From the NCBI RefSeq assembly GCF_017814275.1, contig NZ_JAGIYQ010000002.1:401539-465538 (forward strand): DNA of 64,000 nt, in the 5' to 3' direction. The notes below the pieces were generated by a model. It was not told the DNA's origin. It ran no database searches and worked only from the letters and a program-made list of their open reading frames with translations. The position numbers and the translations under genes were made by a program. Origin of the DNA: Gottfriedia endophytica (GTDB lineage Bacteria; Bacillota; Bacilli; Bacillales; Bacillaceae_G). This document shows positions 29,297 to 38,864 of the stretch, piece by piece (the first letter of the stretch is position 1; each line of letters opens with the position of its first letter).

Positions 29297-30328
29297 CTAA
29301 ATATTGTTCATTATTTGAAACATTGGAAGCAATAGTGATAAATACAATGAAATAATCAACAAAGCAATAACACATAGTAATACTGGCTGCAAAATACTTA
29401 AAGACTTTTTCAAGTATTCTTCAATATAATTTACTAGCAGTTTGCTGTATTCTTTTAATTCATTATCTAATGAACTATTTTGCATTCCATGTGTAATAAC
29501 TAAAGTTAATTCTTTTTCAAAACAATTGTCATTTTGTAAAACTTCTTGGATACTATCCCCGTTTAATAAATGTTGATAAATAATTTTTGACTTTTCTTTT
29601 AAAAAGGTGCGAATGTCATTTTGTTGTAAGATTTTTAAAGCTTCTAGAAGTGGAAGACCAGCCTCAAGTAAACTACTAAGCTGCATTGAAAATTCATACG
29701 TATTTAGAATCCTTAAAAATTTACTAAATAATGGGATCTTAATTAATACTTCCATGCGTTGTACAGGGGACCGGTGTCGATTTAATAAATATACAACCCC
29801 AATAAAAACTGAAAGAGCAATCAAACTAAATGCAATATACTGTGGTGCATTACTGATTACCTTAATATACTTTAGAGCAAATGCATTCTGACTTGTTTGG
29901 AATGAAGTAAATAATATTTCATATTGAGGAATAATAAATTGCTTAAAAAAATACAATATACAACCTAAAAAAAGCAATAAACAAATCGGATAAGCTAAAA
30001 TTTTTTGTACATGTTGTCTATGTTCTAGCTTTTTCTTTAAAATGATACTTCCCTCTTTAAGTGCAAAGGATAAATCACCATGCTTTTCTGCATAATACAT
30101 ATAAAGAGTAACATCTTGATGAAACTTTAATGATTTGATCATTTCAATAAATGGCTTACCTTCTTTAAGCAAGCTAATTTTGTTATTTAATAGAGTTCGT
30201 GAATGTTTGGATAAGTGGATACTAGCAAACTCCAACCCTTGTATTAACGGATATCCTTTTTCGAGTAGTTGTCCAAGAGATTGTAAAAATGTGGCTTGTT
30301 CTGACAATGACCACTTTTTATTAGTCAT
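29297..30328 (-). CDS. comGB: Competence type II secretion-like membrane protein ComGB
   Basis: 343 aa, GspF/PilC family: two homologous T2SSF cytoplasmic domains, each followed by hydrophobic segments (about 112-132, 160-182 and 314-338). It is the membrane platform for the ComGA ATPase. Its ATG overlaps the comGA stop by 8 bases. Confidence 0.93.
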   Translation of the reverse strand: MTNKKWSLSEQATFLQSLGQLLEKGYPLIQGLEFASIHLSKHSRTLLNNKISLLKEGKPFIEMIKSLKFHQDVTLYMYYAEKHGDLSFALKEGSIILKKKLEHRQHVQKILAYPICLLLFLGCILYFFKQFIIPQYEILFTSFQTSQNAFALKYIKVISNAPQYIAFSLIALSVFIGVVYLLNRHRSPVQRMEVLIKIPLFSKFLRILNTYEFSMQLSSLLEAGLPLLEALKILQQNDIRTFLKEKSKIIYQHLLNGDSIQEVLQNDNCFEKELTLVITHGMQNSSLDNELKEYSKLLVNYIEEYLKKSLSILQPVLLCVIALLIISLYLSLLLPMFQIMNNI

Positions 30329-31379
30329 AGCTTAAACTTCTTTCAAGGACAGATTCATCAATATAGCCTAATGCAAATCCTTTAATAAATTGTTTGTTAA
30401 GTGTCTTTATTTCATAAAATTCATCTTTTCCATTTATTTCATTCATTACCTTTCTTAACGTTTTTCCATAGAGCAATTCATACACACTTAACCTTTTAAT
30501 TTTTCGAAGGCTTCTACATTGTGGCGTACATTCTCCTTTGCAAAATGGGCATTTAATCGGGACAAGCCTTTGTGAAACAACACCGACTAATGATTGAAAA
30601 AGTTCTTCTTTTTGTATACCTAATTCGAGCAAACGATAAAGAGATCCCTTCGTATCTTTCGCATGAAGTGTTGTTAAAACTAAATGGCCAGATAAAGCAG
30701 CACGAATAGCAATATGAGCAGTTTCTTCATCCCGAATTTCTCCTACCATAATCACGTCCGGATCATGTCTAAGGATCGCTCTCAGTCCTGATGAATACGT
30801 AACCCCTGCTTTTTCATTAACTTGTACTTGAAATAGATCTTCCGTTCTTTTTTCAATTGGGTCTTCTAAAGTAATAATACTTCTTGAAAAATTTTCTTTT
30901 GCTGCTTGAAGTAAAGCATAAAGAGTTGTCGTTTTACCACAACCTGTTGGCCCTGTAAATAATAACAATCCATGTGAGTGTTTTAAAAGTGAGAGTAACT
31001 TAATTCTTTCAGTTGGAAAAAGGGACAAGCGTTCAAGAGGAATAACTTTTTCTTGCGGATGAATTCGAATAACAAGTGATTCATCATTCAAAATGGGTAA
31101 AGTTGAAAGTCTTAAAAAAATAGTCTCATCATTAATCTTTAACGTTAATGTACCAGATTGAGGTCTTCTTTTTTCTCCAATATCCATTGATCCTAAAAAT
31201 TTAAAATGTGAGATTAAGCGATGAATTATCTCACTTTTCTCTTTTTGTATAAGATGGAGTTTACCATCTATCCGAAAATAAATATCAAATTGATCTTTTT
31301 TTGGTAAAAGATGAATGTCAGATGCACCAAAGTTTTTTGCTTTAGTGACTAATAATTCTCCATAATCTTCTATTTGCAC
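30321..31379 (-). CDS. comGA: Competence ATPase ComGA
   Basis: 352 aa GspE/PilB-type ATPase driving pseudopilus assembly. Walker A GPTGCGKTTTLY, Asp box DPVIM-like DPDVIMVGEIRDEETA, and a CPFCKGEC Cys cluster near the C-terminus, possibly zinc-binding. GTG at 31379 has AAGGAGGGG 5 bases upstream; the TTG at 31397 overlaps it. The 214-base gap to the divergent regulator holds AT-rich sequence in which I could not define a ComK box. Confidence 0.94.
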   Translation of the reverse strand: MQIEDYGELLVTKAKNFGASDIHLLPKKDQFDIYFRIDGKLHLIQKEKSEIIHRLISHFKFLGSMDIGEKRRPQSGTLTLKINDETIFLRLSTLPILNDESLVIRIHPQEKVIPLERLSLFPTERIKLLSLLKHSHGLLLFTGPTGCGKTTTLYALLQAAKENFSRSIITLEDPIEKRTEDLFQVQVNEKAGVTYSSGLRAILRHDPDVIMVGEIRDEETAHIAIRAALSGHLVLTTLHAKDTKGSLYRLLELGIQKEELFQSLVGVVSQRLVPIKCPFCKGECTPQCRSLRKIKRLSVYELLYGKTLRKVMNEINGKDEFYEIKTLNKQFIKGFALGYIDESVLERSLSYD

Positions 31380-31593
31380 TCTTTCCCCTCCTTTCAATTT
31401 GATTCTAGTTTACTCAGTCACTTCAAAAGTTACAATTTTCTAAAAATCGACAAAAAGTGATAAAAATGAAATTTGAGCTATCATTTTCTTAAAATGAAAA
31501 GTCACTACAATAAAAATAGCCTCCAAAATTTATTTTCATGTTTTTTCCATTTTCTAAAGAGAAACTCTTATAATAGAAAATGAGGTGTTTAGG

Positions 31594-32292
31594 ATGGAGA
31601 ATTTTCTTAAGATTACAAATGGGTTAGCAGATCCTACTCGTTATGAAATCTATCAAACAATTATTAAACGAAATGAACCAGTAACTGTACAAGAAATAGC
31701 CAACCAATTTTCATTACATACAAATGTTGCAAGACATCATTTATCGAAACTAGAAGAACTTAAATTAGTAAAATCTGATTTAATAAAAACAGGGAAAGGC
31801 GGTAGACCTTCTAAGTGCTACCAATTGTCAGATAAAGTATCACAGCTATCATTTCCATTTCGAGATTATGAATTATTAGCTAAAATTGCACTACAATCTA
31901 TTCAAAGTTTAGGTGAAGATGGAAAAAAACTTCTATTTGATACAGGTGCATCCTATGGTTCACAGCTCATAAAAAAACTTCTTCTTTCGAATCCACAGAT
32001 ATTTGAGCAGATAACAATAGAAAATAAACTTGCAATAATCCAAGAAGCAAGCGTCATGCTAGGTTTTTATCCAACTATTGTATGTTCAGAAGAAGAACAA
32101 TTTATTGACTTTTCAATTTGCAACTGCCCATTTAAAGAAATCGCAAAACAAAATCATTCAGTATGTACTATGCACTTTTCATTTATTGAAGGAATGTTTA
32201 CAACATTATTTCCCAAAAATGAATTTCAACAAACTGAAAATATGTTAATAAAAGATAATCAATGTTCTTATAGAATTATGATTTATGATTAA
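31594..32292 (+). CDS. Helix-turn-helix regulator with C-terminal cysteine cluster, divergent from comG
   Basis: About 232 aa. An N-terminal winged helix of ArsR/DeoR type (ADPTRYEIYQTIIKR, then VTVQEIANQFSLHTNVARHH) and a C-terminal domain with CNCPFKEIA, SVCTMHFSFIEGMF and NQCSYRI. The spaced cysteines resemble SufR-like Fe-S or metal-binding regulators. ATG at 31594 is 6 bases after GAGGTG; a TATAAT box lies at 31569-31574. The divergent position from comGA suggests control of its own or the comG promoter, but that is inference. Confidence 0.78.
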   Translation: MENFLKITNGLADPTRYEIYQTIIKRNEPVTVQEIANQFSLHTNVARHHLSKLEELKLVKSDLIKTGKGGRPSKCYQLSDKVSQLSFPFRDYELLAKIALQSIQSLGEDGKKLLFDTGASYGSQLIKKLLLSNPQIFEQITIENKLAIIQEASVMLGFYPTIVCSEEEQFIDFSICNCPFKEIAKQNHSVCTMHFSFIEGMFTTLFPKNEFQQTENMLIKDNQCSYRIMIYD

Positions 32293-32345
32293 TAATTTAA
32301 AATTTTTAGAAGAGACAATGATGTAACAATTATTTGAATACAATA

Positions 32346-32375
32346 TTTACAATTATAAGTTTCTTATTCTATAAT
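32346..32375 (+). promoter_or_regulatory. Sigma-A promoter of yqgY
   Basis: -35 TTTACA (32346-32351), 18-base spacer, -10 TATAAT (32370-32375), 39 bases before the yqgY ATG. Confidence 0.75.
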
Positions 32376-32414
32376 ATTATTGGGTAGAAATTTGTCTTTA
32401 GGGGGGAAAATGAT

Positions 32415-32657
32415 ATGGATCGTATGTTTCGCGTTCTAGGTTTTTGGACTGCTATTTTTACTGTAATGTTATATGTTGGCGGAATGAATGGAGCTTCATT
32501 ACTATTCTTAGCGCAAACTATCTTCTTCGTCGTATTAAGTTATCTTAAATTAACTGAACGTATGTATATCTATATTTTTGGTGCATACTTAACAGTGTTC
32601 TTTGTTGGGTTTACATACTATAGTACGTTCATATTAGTACCAAGTTTTGGTGACTAA
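32415..32657 (+). CDS. yqgY: DUF2626 membrane protein YqgY
   Basis: 80 aa, hydrophobic almost throughout (about three membrane segments), beginning MDRMFRVLGFWTAIF. Recognised as the YqgY/DUF2626 family of Bacillaceae, function unknown. GGGGGGA precedes the ATG by 7 bases; good promoter and terminator, so it is monocistronic. Confidence 0.85.
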   Translation: MDRMFRVLGFWTAIFTVMLYVGGMNGASLLFLAQTIFFVVLSYLKLTERMYIYIFGAYLTVFFVGFTYYSTFILVPSFGD

Positions 32658-32672
32658 TTCCAAAGTAATGAT

Positions 32673-32722
32673 AAAAAAGCTAACACTTTATTGTATTTAA
32701 TACAGTAAGTGTTAGCTTTTTT
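32673..32722 (+). terminator. Terminator of yqgY
   Basis: AAAAAAGCTAACACTT (32673-32688) pairs with AAGTGTTAGCTTTTTT (32707-32722) with an inner TGTATT/AATACA stem. Confidence 0.93.
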
Positions 32723-32756
32723 ATTTCTTCATAGCAACTATTAATTCTTTCATTAC

Positions 32757-32914
32757 GGCAGTATTCGTAAACAATGTTGCTATTTTAGAGTGCGATAGTT
32801 GATTACAACTCCAGGTTGCTCTTTTTCCGTGGAGCAGGGGAAGATTGTTACAAATTCCTAATTCCTTATCCCTTGTTCCCTGGTCTATGTCGAACAATCT
32901 TTTAGAAAACTGCC
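32757..32914 (+). repeat. Family A repeat, copy A3 (divergent centre)
   Basis: 158 bp. Ends GGCAGTATTC and GAAAACTGCC are inverted repeats. The left arm GTTGATTACAACTCCAGGTT is intact, but the palindromic centre is replaced by a low-complexity run of TTCC/TTCCC units. The right terminal repeat forms the last codons and stop of the methyltransferase gene. Confidence 0.8.
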
Positions 32915-34014
32915 TTTATCAAAGAAATTTTATCTTCAGCAAGTCCAATACTTTGAATTAATACTTGAAAGGAGTCACTCATTCCTCCTGGCATAACAAA
33001 TGTTTGAACTGCACGATTTTGTTTATACTCTTGCGAAAATGGATTCGTTGAAGCATGGGGTACTAACCAGTCAAAAATTCCAAGACTTATTAAAAATTCT
33101 CTTTGGGAACCAAAATATAAATTATCCCCATTATTTGATTCACACACTTTCTTTAGTTCATCCCAGTGAATATGTGTCGTCAAATCCATTTCTCCAGGGT
33201 ATTGTAGGACATTTTCAATTAATTGATGTTCATAAAAACCTCGCAAACTCCCTTTAAAGCGATGCATTTCATCCCACTCTTCTCGAGTGTTACCATAATC
33301 AATTGAAACAATAATAGAGTTTCCACATTTATCGATTAATTGATGATGAAATTCATTCATTTTAATCGGAATTTCAACTCTGAGGCCTTCACTACCAGTA
33401 AATTGATGATTCCTTAAAAATTGGATACATTCTTCATCTTCTAATAATAATAATTTTTCACAAAGCTCATTCTCTTCATTCAGACCAATAATTACCTCAT
33501 ACCAATTATTGATTTGAAATTCAACAACTTTAACTGGCATGGCATCAAATAATTCATTTGAAAAGATTAATCCGTTTAATGGGCTTTGTACTGAATTTAT
33601 AGATGAAACGATTTCAACACAAGTAAAATCTTCTGTATTTTTCTGAATTAGGGTTCTATGGTACGCACTACCCTCAATTGCAATATATTTCATAGAACGA
33701 TAAACAAACGGTTCTTTATTTTGACAATAATTTAATAACCCGTAAGCAAATCGTCCATTTCCTGAACCAAACTCAAAAAAAATTGGTTCAACAATTTTAT
33801 TTTTTACTAGATGACAGAAAAAAGATGCAATCACTTCTGAAAAAATATGACTCACAGTACTTGACGTATAAAAATCCCCTTTGCGCCCAATCTTCTCTTT
33901 CATTCGAGAATAGTACCCTTTTTCTTTATGATACAAACAAAGAGACATATACTCATCAAAAGGAATTGCTTCCAAAGCACTTTCTTTTATTTTTTCTCGT
34001 AAAATGTCTTTCAT
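32902..34014 (-). CDS. SAM-dependent methyltransferase, COG1565/MidA-like
   Basis: 370 aa. EKGYYSRMKEKIGRKGDFYTS at the N-terminus and the SAM motif FFEFGSGNGRFAYGLL place it in the NDUFAF7/MidA (COG1565) arginine-methyltransferase-like family. The bacterial target is unknown. It ends within repeat A3: the final Ala-Val-Phe and TAA are encoded by the repeat's terminal sequence. It follows the MBL hydrolase gene by 12 bases, so the two form an operon. Confidence 0.82.
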   Translation of the reverse strand: MKDILREKIKESALEAIPFDEYMSLCLYHKEKGYYSRMKEKIGRKGDFYTSSTVSHIFSEVIASFFCHLVKNKIVEPIFFEFGSGNGRFAYGLLNYCQNKEPFVYRSMKYIAIEGSAYHRTLIQKNTEDFTCVEIVSSINSVQSPLNGLIFSNELFDAMPVKVVEFQINNWYEVIIGLNEENELCEKLLLLEDEECIQFLRNHQFTGSEGLRVEIPIKMNEFHHQLIDKCGNSIIVSIDYGNTREEWDEMHRFKGSLRGFYEHQLIENVLQYPGEMDLTTHIHWDELKKVCESNNGDNLYFGSQREFLISLGIFDWLVPHASTNPFSQEYKQNRAVQTFVMPGGMSDSFQVLIQSIGLAEDKISLIKAVF

Positions 34015-34026
34015 ATTAACCTCAAA

Positions 34027-34650
34027 TTATAAAAACGGATTATGTTTTTTCTCGTATTGAATAGAAGTTTCAGGACCATGTCCACTATAAACTCTTGTAT
34101 TCTCTGGTAATGAAAATAGTTTTGATTTAATACTTTTAATTAACGTATCATGGTCTCCACCTGGTAAATCTGTACGACCAATTCCTTGACAGAATAAAGC
34201 ATCACCAGAAAAAACAGACTTTGCATCCTTTACATAATAAGACACACTTCCAGGAGAATGCCCTGGAGTCTCAAAAACAGAAAGAGTAAAATTGCCAATT
34301 TCCATTTTTCCTTCTTTGCTAATTAAATGGTCTGCTTCTCTAGCAAAAACTTCTCTTCGAAGGAACAATGCTGAACCATTTTTCGTACTATCTGCTAAAA
34401 AGTCTTTTTCATTTTCATGTAAATAGACTGGTATATTGTATCGATCTCTAACCTCGTCCAATGCCCCAATATGATCAAAATGAGCATGTGTTAATAAGAT
34501 AGCTAAAGGTTTATATTGATTTTCTTCAATAACATCAAAAATCTCAAATGCTTCCTCACCTGGATCAAAAATTAATACTTCCTTTAAATCATTCGCTAAT
34601 ACATAACAATTTGTTTCAAGAGGTCCTAATGGTAATTGGATGATATTCAT
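34027..34650 (-). CDS. yqgX: MBL-fold hydrolase YqgX (glyoxalase II-like)
   Basis: 207 aa metallo-beta-lactamase fold. The metal motif THAHFDH, then His in ETPGHSPGS, Asp in FSGDALF and His in YSGHGPET provide the two-metal site. It likely hydrolyses a thioester (bacillithiol or glutathione-like); substrate not shown. First of two co-transcribed genes. Confidence 0.9.
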   Translation of the reverse strand: MNIIQLPLGPLETNCYVLANDLKEVLIFDPGEEAFEIFDVIEENQYKPLAILLTHAHFDHIGALDEVRDRYNIPVYLHENEKDFLADSTKNGSALFLRREVFAREADHLISKEGKMEIGNFTLSVFETPGHSPGSVSYYVKDAKSVFSGDALFCQGIGRTDLPGGDHDTLIKSIKSKLFSLPENTRVYSGHGPETSIQYEKKHNPFL

Positions 34651-34811
34651 TTTTGTTCCCTACTTTCTAATTCTATTCAACTTTTCTACTATATCACAAT
34701 TTTCAATATGCTCTGAAATTGAAATAGACAATTGTGTACAAAAGTTTTACAATAATATTGAATGATAGCATATTGGGGTTGCTATTACCAATTTTTTAAA
34801 GGGGGATTCAG

Positions 34812-34985
34812 ATGGGAACAGTTATTATTTTTATAATCGTTGCTATATTAAGTTTTGGTGGCCTACTTAAATCTTTAAAAGAAAAAAACTTTTTAGGTAT
34901 TATCTTCGCAGCTGGTGCTGTTGGCATTTTTAGTTGGTTTTCAATTATGACCATCTTACACAATGGTTATCCGCCAGCACTTTAA
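34812..34985 (+). CDS. yqgW: DUF2759 small membrane protein YqgW
   Basis: 57 aa with two hydrophobic segments, beginning MGTVIIFIIVAILSFGG. AAAGGGGG is 6 bases before the ATG and a strong terminator follows. Matches the YqgW/DUF2759 family; function unknown. Confidence 0.82.
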   Translation: MGTVIIFIIVAILSFGGLLKSLKEKNFLGIIFAAGAVGIFSWFSIMTILHNGYPPAL

Positions 34986-34996
34986 TTTCTACATAA

Positions 34997-35037
34997 AAAA
35001 CACCCTTTCCATTTCGTTGGAAAGGGTGTTTTATTTT
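34997..35037 (+). terminator. Terminator of yqgW
   Basis: AAACACCCTTTCC (34998-35010) pairs with GGAAAGGGTGTTT (35019-35031), then TATTTT. Confidence 0.92.
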
Positions 35038-35038
35038 A

Positions 35039-35110
35039 GCTGTCTTGGTAAACTATACTACTATTTTAGAATGTGTTAGGTGATTACAACTCCAGGTTGC
35101 TCCCTTTCCG
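35039..35110 (+). repeat. Family A repeat, copy A4 (left third only)
   Basis: Starts GCTGTCTTGG and continues through ACAACTCCAGGTTGCTCC to CTTTCCG, then breaks off exactly at the stop codon of yqgT. The rest of the element is missing. Confidence 0.8.
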
Positions 35111-36283
35111 TTAGATTAATAGTAATGAACCAAATAAAATTGGCATTGTCTCTGCATAGATCTCATGAAATTTCGAAAGTGGTAATGGATTAATCCCTTT
35201 ACCGAGCTCTAATGTAAAACCTGGTTTTTGATATTTTTGAATAAACCAGTCCTTGAAGCCAGCATGACTATCAATTGTTCTTACAGATCTATAAGGACTT
35301 ACCTTAGCAAAGTATTCTGCATATCTTATGGACTCTTCGGGTTCTAAGCCTTCGTACCCCCAATAGAATTCCTTTCCTTGTGTATGAAGTGCAAGTACCA
35401 TATCAAATTGGCGTTCTACTACAAGCTTTGCCATTGTTATTGATTCAGCTTCAGAAAGTGGGTAATCTCCTGGATAATCTCGTGGAGAATATGACTTAGG
35501 TATTTTTCTAGCTTTCTCAATTTCCCAATTAGCAGGAAATTGATTATTTAGGTCAACCCCTCTTATATTTGCCTTCCATGCAGTAAAATCATTACTACCC
35601 CCATTTATGAGAATTGCCTGCTCTTGAAATATAGGATCATCTACTTTTCCATTTACGACTAAATCAACCCCATCTGGATTAACCATCGGAACAATTGAAA
35701 GTGTAATTTGAGTAAATAAATCATAGCCATTAATCGTTTCAGAAGGGAGAGTAAACGTGCAAAAGTAACAAAGCCATTCTACTATTTTCATGATCACACA
35801 AGAAGTAATCCATTCATTTGCATGAAATGAAGCATTCCAATGAATTTTTCTAGATCCACTTCCTAATACAAGTTCATAAATCGGTTTTCCAAGTGTGGTT
35901 TTTCCAATTTCATTTACATTTAAAAATGGGTAAAGCTGCTGAATTTGAGCCAGATCATTTTCCATTTTAGAAAAACTATATGGTTGTGGTACGACAATTG
36001 AATTAGGAGTAGCTCTAACTACTGAAAAAAATGACTGACGCTCTTTTAACTCCTTTTCACTTTTTACTTCATTTACTAAATTTAAAATTTCTACATTTAG
36101 CAAATCGTCAAACAAGTCCTTTTTGGCTAAATATAATTCATTACTTGAGATCAGCTTCTTATAAAAACCAGGTATAAAAATTTCTCGCCTTTCGTTCATA
36201 AGTATAAAATTCGGATTAATTCGAAACATATTTGCAATATCTTGAATTGAAGTTTCCTCATTTGCTAGAAATGAAATCATCAT
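35111..36283 (-). CDS. yqgT: M14 zinc carboxypeptidase with LysM-like N-terminus, YqgT
   Basis: 390 aa. N-terminal LysM-like segment (about 3-47), then an M14 peptidase domain: HANEW supplies His and Glu zinc ligands, MVNPDGVDL is typical, LALHTQGKEFYWGYEG has the third ligand His, and FTLELGKG the catalytic Glu. YqgT resembles the gamma-D-glutamyl-L-diamino acid endopeptidase I group acting on peptidoglycan peptides. No signal peptide is seen. The 3' end abuts truncated repeat A4. Confidence 0.88.
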   Translation of the reverse strand: MMISFLANEETSIQDIANMFRINPNFILMNERREIFIPGFYKKLISSNELYLAKKDLFDDLLNVEILNLVNEVKSEKELKERQSFFSVVRATPNSIVVPQPYSFSKMENDLAQIQQLYPFLNVNEIGKTTLGKPIYELVLGSGSRKIHWNASFHANEWITSCVIMKIVEWLCYFCTFTLPSETINGYDLFTQITLSIVPMVNPDGVDLVVNGKVDDPIFQEQAILINGGSNDFTAWKANIRGVDLNNQFPANWEIEKARKIPKSYSPRDYPGDYPLSEAESITMAKLVVERQFDMVLALHTQGKEFYWGYEGLEPEESIRYAEYFAKVSPYRSVRTIDSHAGFKDWFIQKYQKPGFTLELGKGINPLPLSKFHEIYAETMPILFGSLLLI

Positions 36284-36341
36284 ACCACCCCAATTTCCGC
36301 TTTCTGATTCATTCTTTCTTCACTATATGCTCCTTTTATTA

Positions 36342-36385
36342 AAAATAGAAAAAGAGGTTGTCCAACTAATGTTGAATCAACCTCT
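36342..36385 (-). terminator. Terminator of yqgS
   Basis: AGAGGTTG (36353-36360) pairs with CAACCTCT (36378-36385); minus-strand exit side TTTTTCTATTTTT. Confidence 0.85.
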
Positions 36386-36398
36386 CATATTGTAAAAA

Positions 36399-38285
36399 TT
36401 ATGATTTAGTATCTACCACATCATATTTAATTTTGTAGAAACGAAGTAAATCTTTACTAATGATATCATCAGAGTATTTTAATGATTTTTGAGCTTTATC
36501 TAAATCCTCTTTTGGTGGTTTCTGACCGACAAGTTCTTTGCCAGTCAATCTGTCGTACATTTTTTCACCAGTATAAATATACTTATCTGTTACAATCGTG
36601 CCATCACGTAATACAACAAACTGTTTATAATTTGGAGCAAACATATCATTACCAAAGTTAAGAGATGTTTTAGCCGGATCTTCTCCAAGTAAATTTAAGA
36701 TTGTTGGTTTTACGTTAATATCACCCGTAACCTTATGAATTGTTTCACCAGTTTTTTGATCAGGGAAATGGATTAAAAACGGTGTTCGTTGTAATTGGAT
36801 GTGTTCGTAAGGTGTAATTTCTTTCCCTAAAACCTTACTCATTGCTGCATTATGGTTTTCAGAAATACCATAGTGGTCACCATACATTACAATAATTGTT
36901 TTATCATATAAACCAGATGCCTTCATCTCATCAATAAATTGTTTTAACGATTGATCTAGATAATGAACAGTTGTTACATAGTTATCTACTGTAGCATCTC
37001 CAGTATTTAACTTATCAATCGTTTGATCTTTTGGATCTAATTCAAAAGGATAATGATTTGTCAGTGTGATCATTCTATTATAAAAAGGTTGCGGCATTGT
37101 TTTCATAATGTTAACTGATTGCTCAAAGAAGTTCTCATCTTTTAAACCCCAACCTACAGATGTATCAGGTGTGATTTTATAGTCTTTTTCATTATAAAAA
37201 CGATCATACCCTAAATGCGGATACATCATATTTCGATTCCAGAACGATGCATTATTAGCATGCATAACAGATGTATAGTAACCGTCTTTTCTTAAAATAC
37301 TTGGTGTAGCTGTATAAGTGTTAGTCGGATTTGTAAAGAAAACTGCCCCACGATCAGTTGGATATAATGAATTATCAATTAAAAACTCAGCATCTGATGT
37401 TTTACCTTGACCAGTTTGATGGTAAAAATTATCAAAGAAATAACTTTGTTTAGTATATTGATTTAAAAATGGTGTAACTTCTTTTCCATTTACTTTCATC
37501 CCTAGGACAAAATCCTGTAATGATTCTAAAGAGATAACAACAACATTTTTACCTTTATACTTACCATGTAACTCCGCATTTACACCCGTATCATTAGAAC
37601 GAATAAAGTTTTGAATTCCTGCTAACTCACTATCATTTGCTAATGCTTTTTGTGTACTAGTTTTCGCTTGTAAGCCGATATCATATAAATGATAGTTGAA
37701 TATCCCTAAATATTTCACTAAGTATTCACGGTCAAATGAACGAGATAATAGCTGTGGACGGTCTGCCTCAGCCATCCCTAAGTTAAGAACAAAAATTGCA
37801 ATCATTATTAAAAAGTAAGCCGATCTTGCTGAACCTTTTACATTTTCTGTAGTAAAAAATTTCTTACCCCAAAATTTGTTTATTAAAATCAAAAGAATCA
37901 CATCGGAAAAAGCAAAAATAGTTTTAAAACTCAACATTGCTTTTACACTTGTTCCTAAATCTCCGAAGTTCTTTGTCATAAATAGAACTGGAATCGTTAC
38001 AAAATCATCAAAGAAGGAATAATACATTGCATCTCCAACTAAAATTAGAGACAGTATAAAACTAATCCAGATGATTGCTCTATTCCTTTTTGGTCCTTTT
38101 GCAAATAAACCAAGTCCAATAAATAAAAGTAATGAGGCAATCGGACTAATGATCATAATAATTTCTTGAAACGAACCTTGTATTCCTAAATGAAATAAAA
38201 AAAAGTTTAAAATTAATGCTTTTATCCATAAAAACGTTACTGCAATTAATGGAAATCCAAAGTTCTTAAAAAACTTCTTCCACAT
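36399..38285 (-). CDS. yqgS: Lipoteichoic acid synthase family protein YqgS
   Basis: 628 aa LtaS-type enzyme. Five N-terminal transmembrane helices (to about 172) are followed by an extracellular sulfatase-like domain. The catalytic Thr is T296 in GQGKTSDAEF, Glu254 in SLES and YGDHYG are metal ligands. It polymerises glycerol phosphate from phosphatidylglycerol. GGAGGT is 7 bases before the ATG at 38285. Neighbours glcK and yqgT support YqgS rather than LtaS or YfnI. Confidence 0.92.
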   Translation of the reverse strand: MWKKFFKNFGFPLIAVTFLWIKALILNFFLFHLGIQGSFQEIIMIISPIASLLLFIGLGLFAKGPKRNRAIIWISFILSLILVGDAMYYSFFDDFVTIPVLFMTKNFGDLGTSVKAMLSFKTIFAFSDVILLILINKFWGKKFFTTENVKGSARSAYFLIMIAIFVLNLGMAEADRPQLLSRSFDREYLVKYLGIFNYHLYDIGLQAKTSTQKALANDSELAGIQNFIRSNDTGVNAELHGKYKGKNVVVISLESLQDFVLGMKVNGKEVTPFLNQYTKQSYFFDNFYHQTGQGKTSDAEFLIDNSLYPTDRGAVFFTNPTNTYTATPSILRKDGYYTSVMHANNASFWNRNMMYPHLGYDRFYNEKDYKITPDTSVGWGLKDENFFEQSVNIMKTMPQPFYNRMITLTNHYPFELDPKDQTIDKLNTGDATVDNYVTTVHYLDQSLKQFIDEMKASGLYDKTIIVMYGDHYGISENHNAAMSKVLGKEITPYEHIQLQRTPFLIHFPDQKTGETIHKVTGDINVKPTILNLLGEDPAKTSLNFGNDMFAPNYKQFVVLRDGTIVTDKYIYTGEKMYDRLTGKELVGQKPPKEDLDKAQKSLKYSDDIISKDLLRFYKIKYDVVDTKS

Positions 38286-38507
38286 AAAATTTACCTCCAA
38301 TTATTGCCTACCAATCTATCAATCTCTTTTCGGTACACAATAAAAATATATTAATCAAACATAAAATTATTTTCAAGGAAATAAGCATAACATAATAATT
38401 AGTAATTTTTAATTTATTGCTTATTAATCCACACTACATCAATGATAACAAATCTAACATACATTATTATTATCGTCAAATAACTTACCGTTATATTACA
38501 TCATATG

Positions 38508-38748
38508 AAAAGGCTCTGTTCTTTTTAAGGATGTTTCATAAACCTTGTTGCTGAAATGCGTTAGTTGATTACAACTCCAGGTTGCTCGCCTTCCGCGTGG
38601 CGTAAGCTAGCCTCCTCGTCGCATAAGCTCCTGCGGGGTCTCAGCCTTCCCGCTATTCCCACAGGAGTCTCGCACCTTCCGCCCGAATCAACTTCTATCT
38701 TAAAATTAAAAACCTCAAAAGCAACAACCTTCTAAAAAAGAGCCTTTT
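38508..38748 (+). repeat. Family A repeat, copy A5 (best-preserved ends)
   Basis: 241 bp. Starts AAAAGGCTCTGTTC and ends AAAAAAGAGCCTTTT; the outer 10 bases are perfect inverted repeats. Core CTCCTGCGGGGTCTCAGC and CCCACAGGAGTCTCGCACCT are intact. The sequence from 38760 to 38865, between this copy and the glcK terminator, has no ORF or recognised feature. Confidence 0.87.
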
Positions 38749-38864
38749 TTGATAGATTGGCTACAAGAATCCTGAGATAAACAAGCACCAAGACCCAAAG
38801 TATGAAGTAACTATGAGGCTAAGCGTTCATCCCCAAAATTCTAGAGAAATGTTGTTAAAACAGA

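Noticed and set aside
31380..31593. ComK box upstream of comGA
   Set aside because: Many A and T runs are present but none fits AAAA-N5-TTTT pairs at the correct spacing without special pleading.
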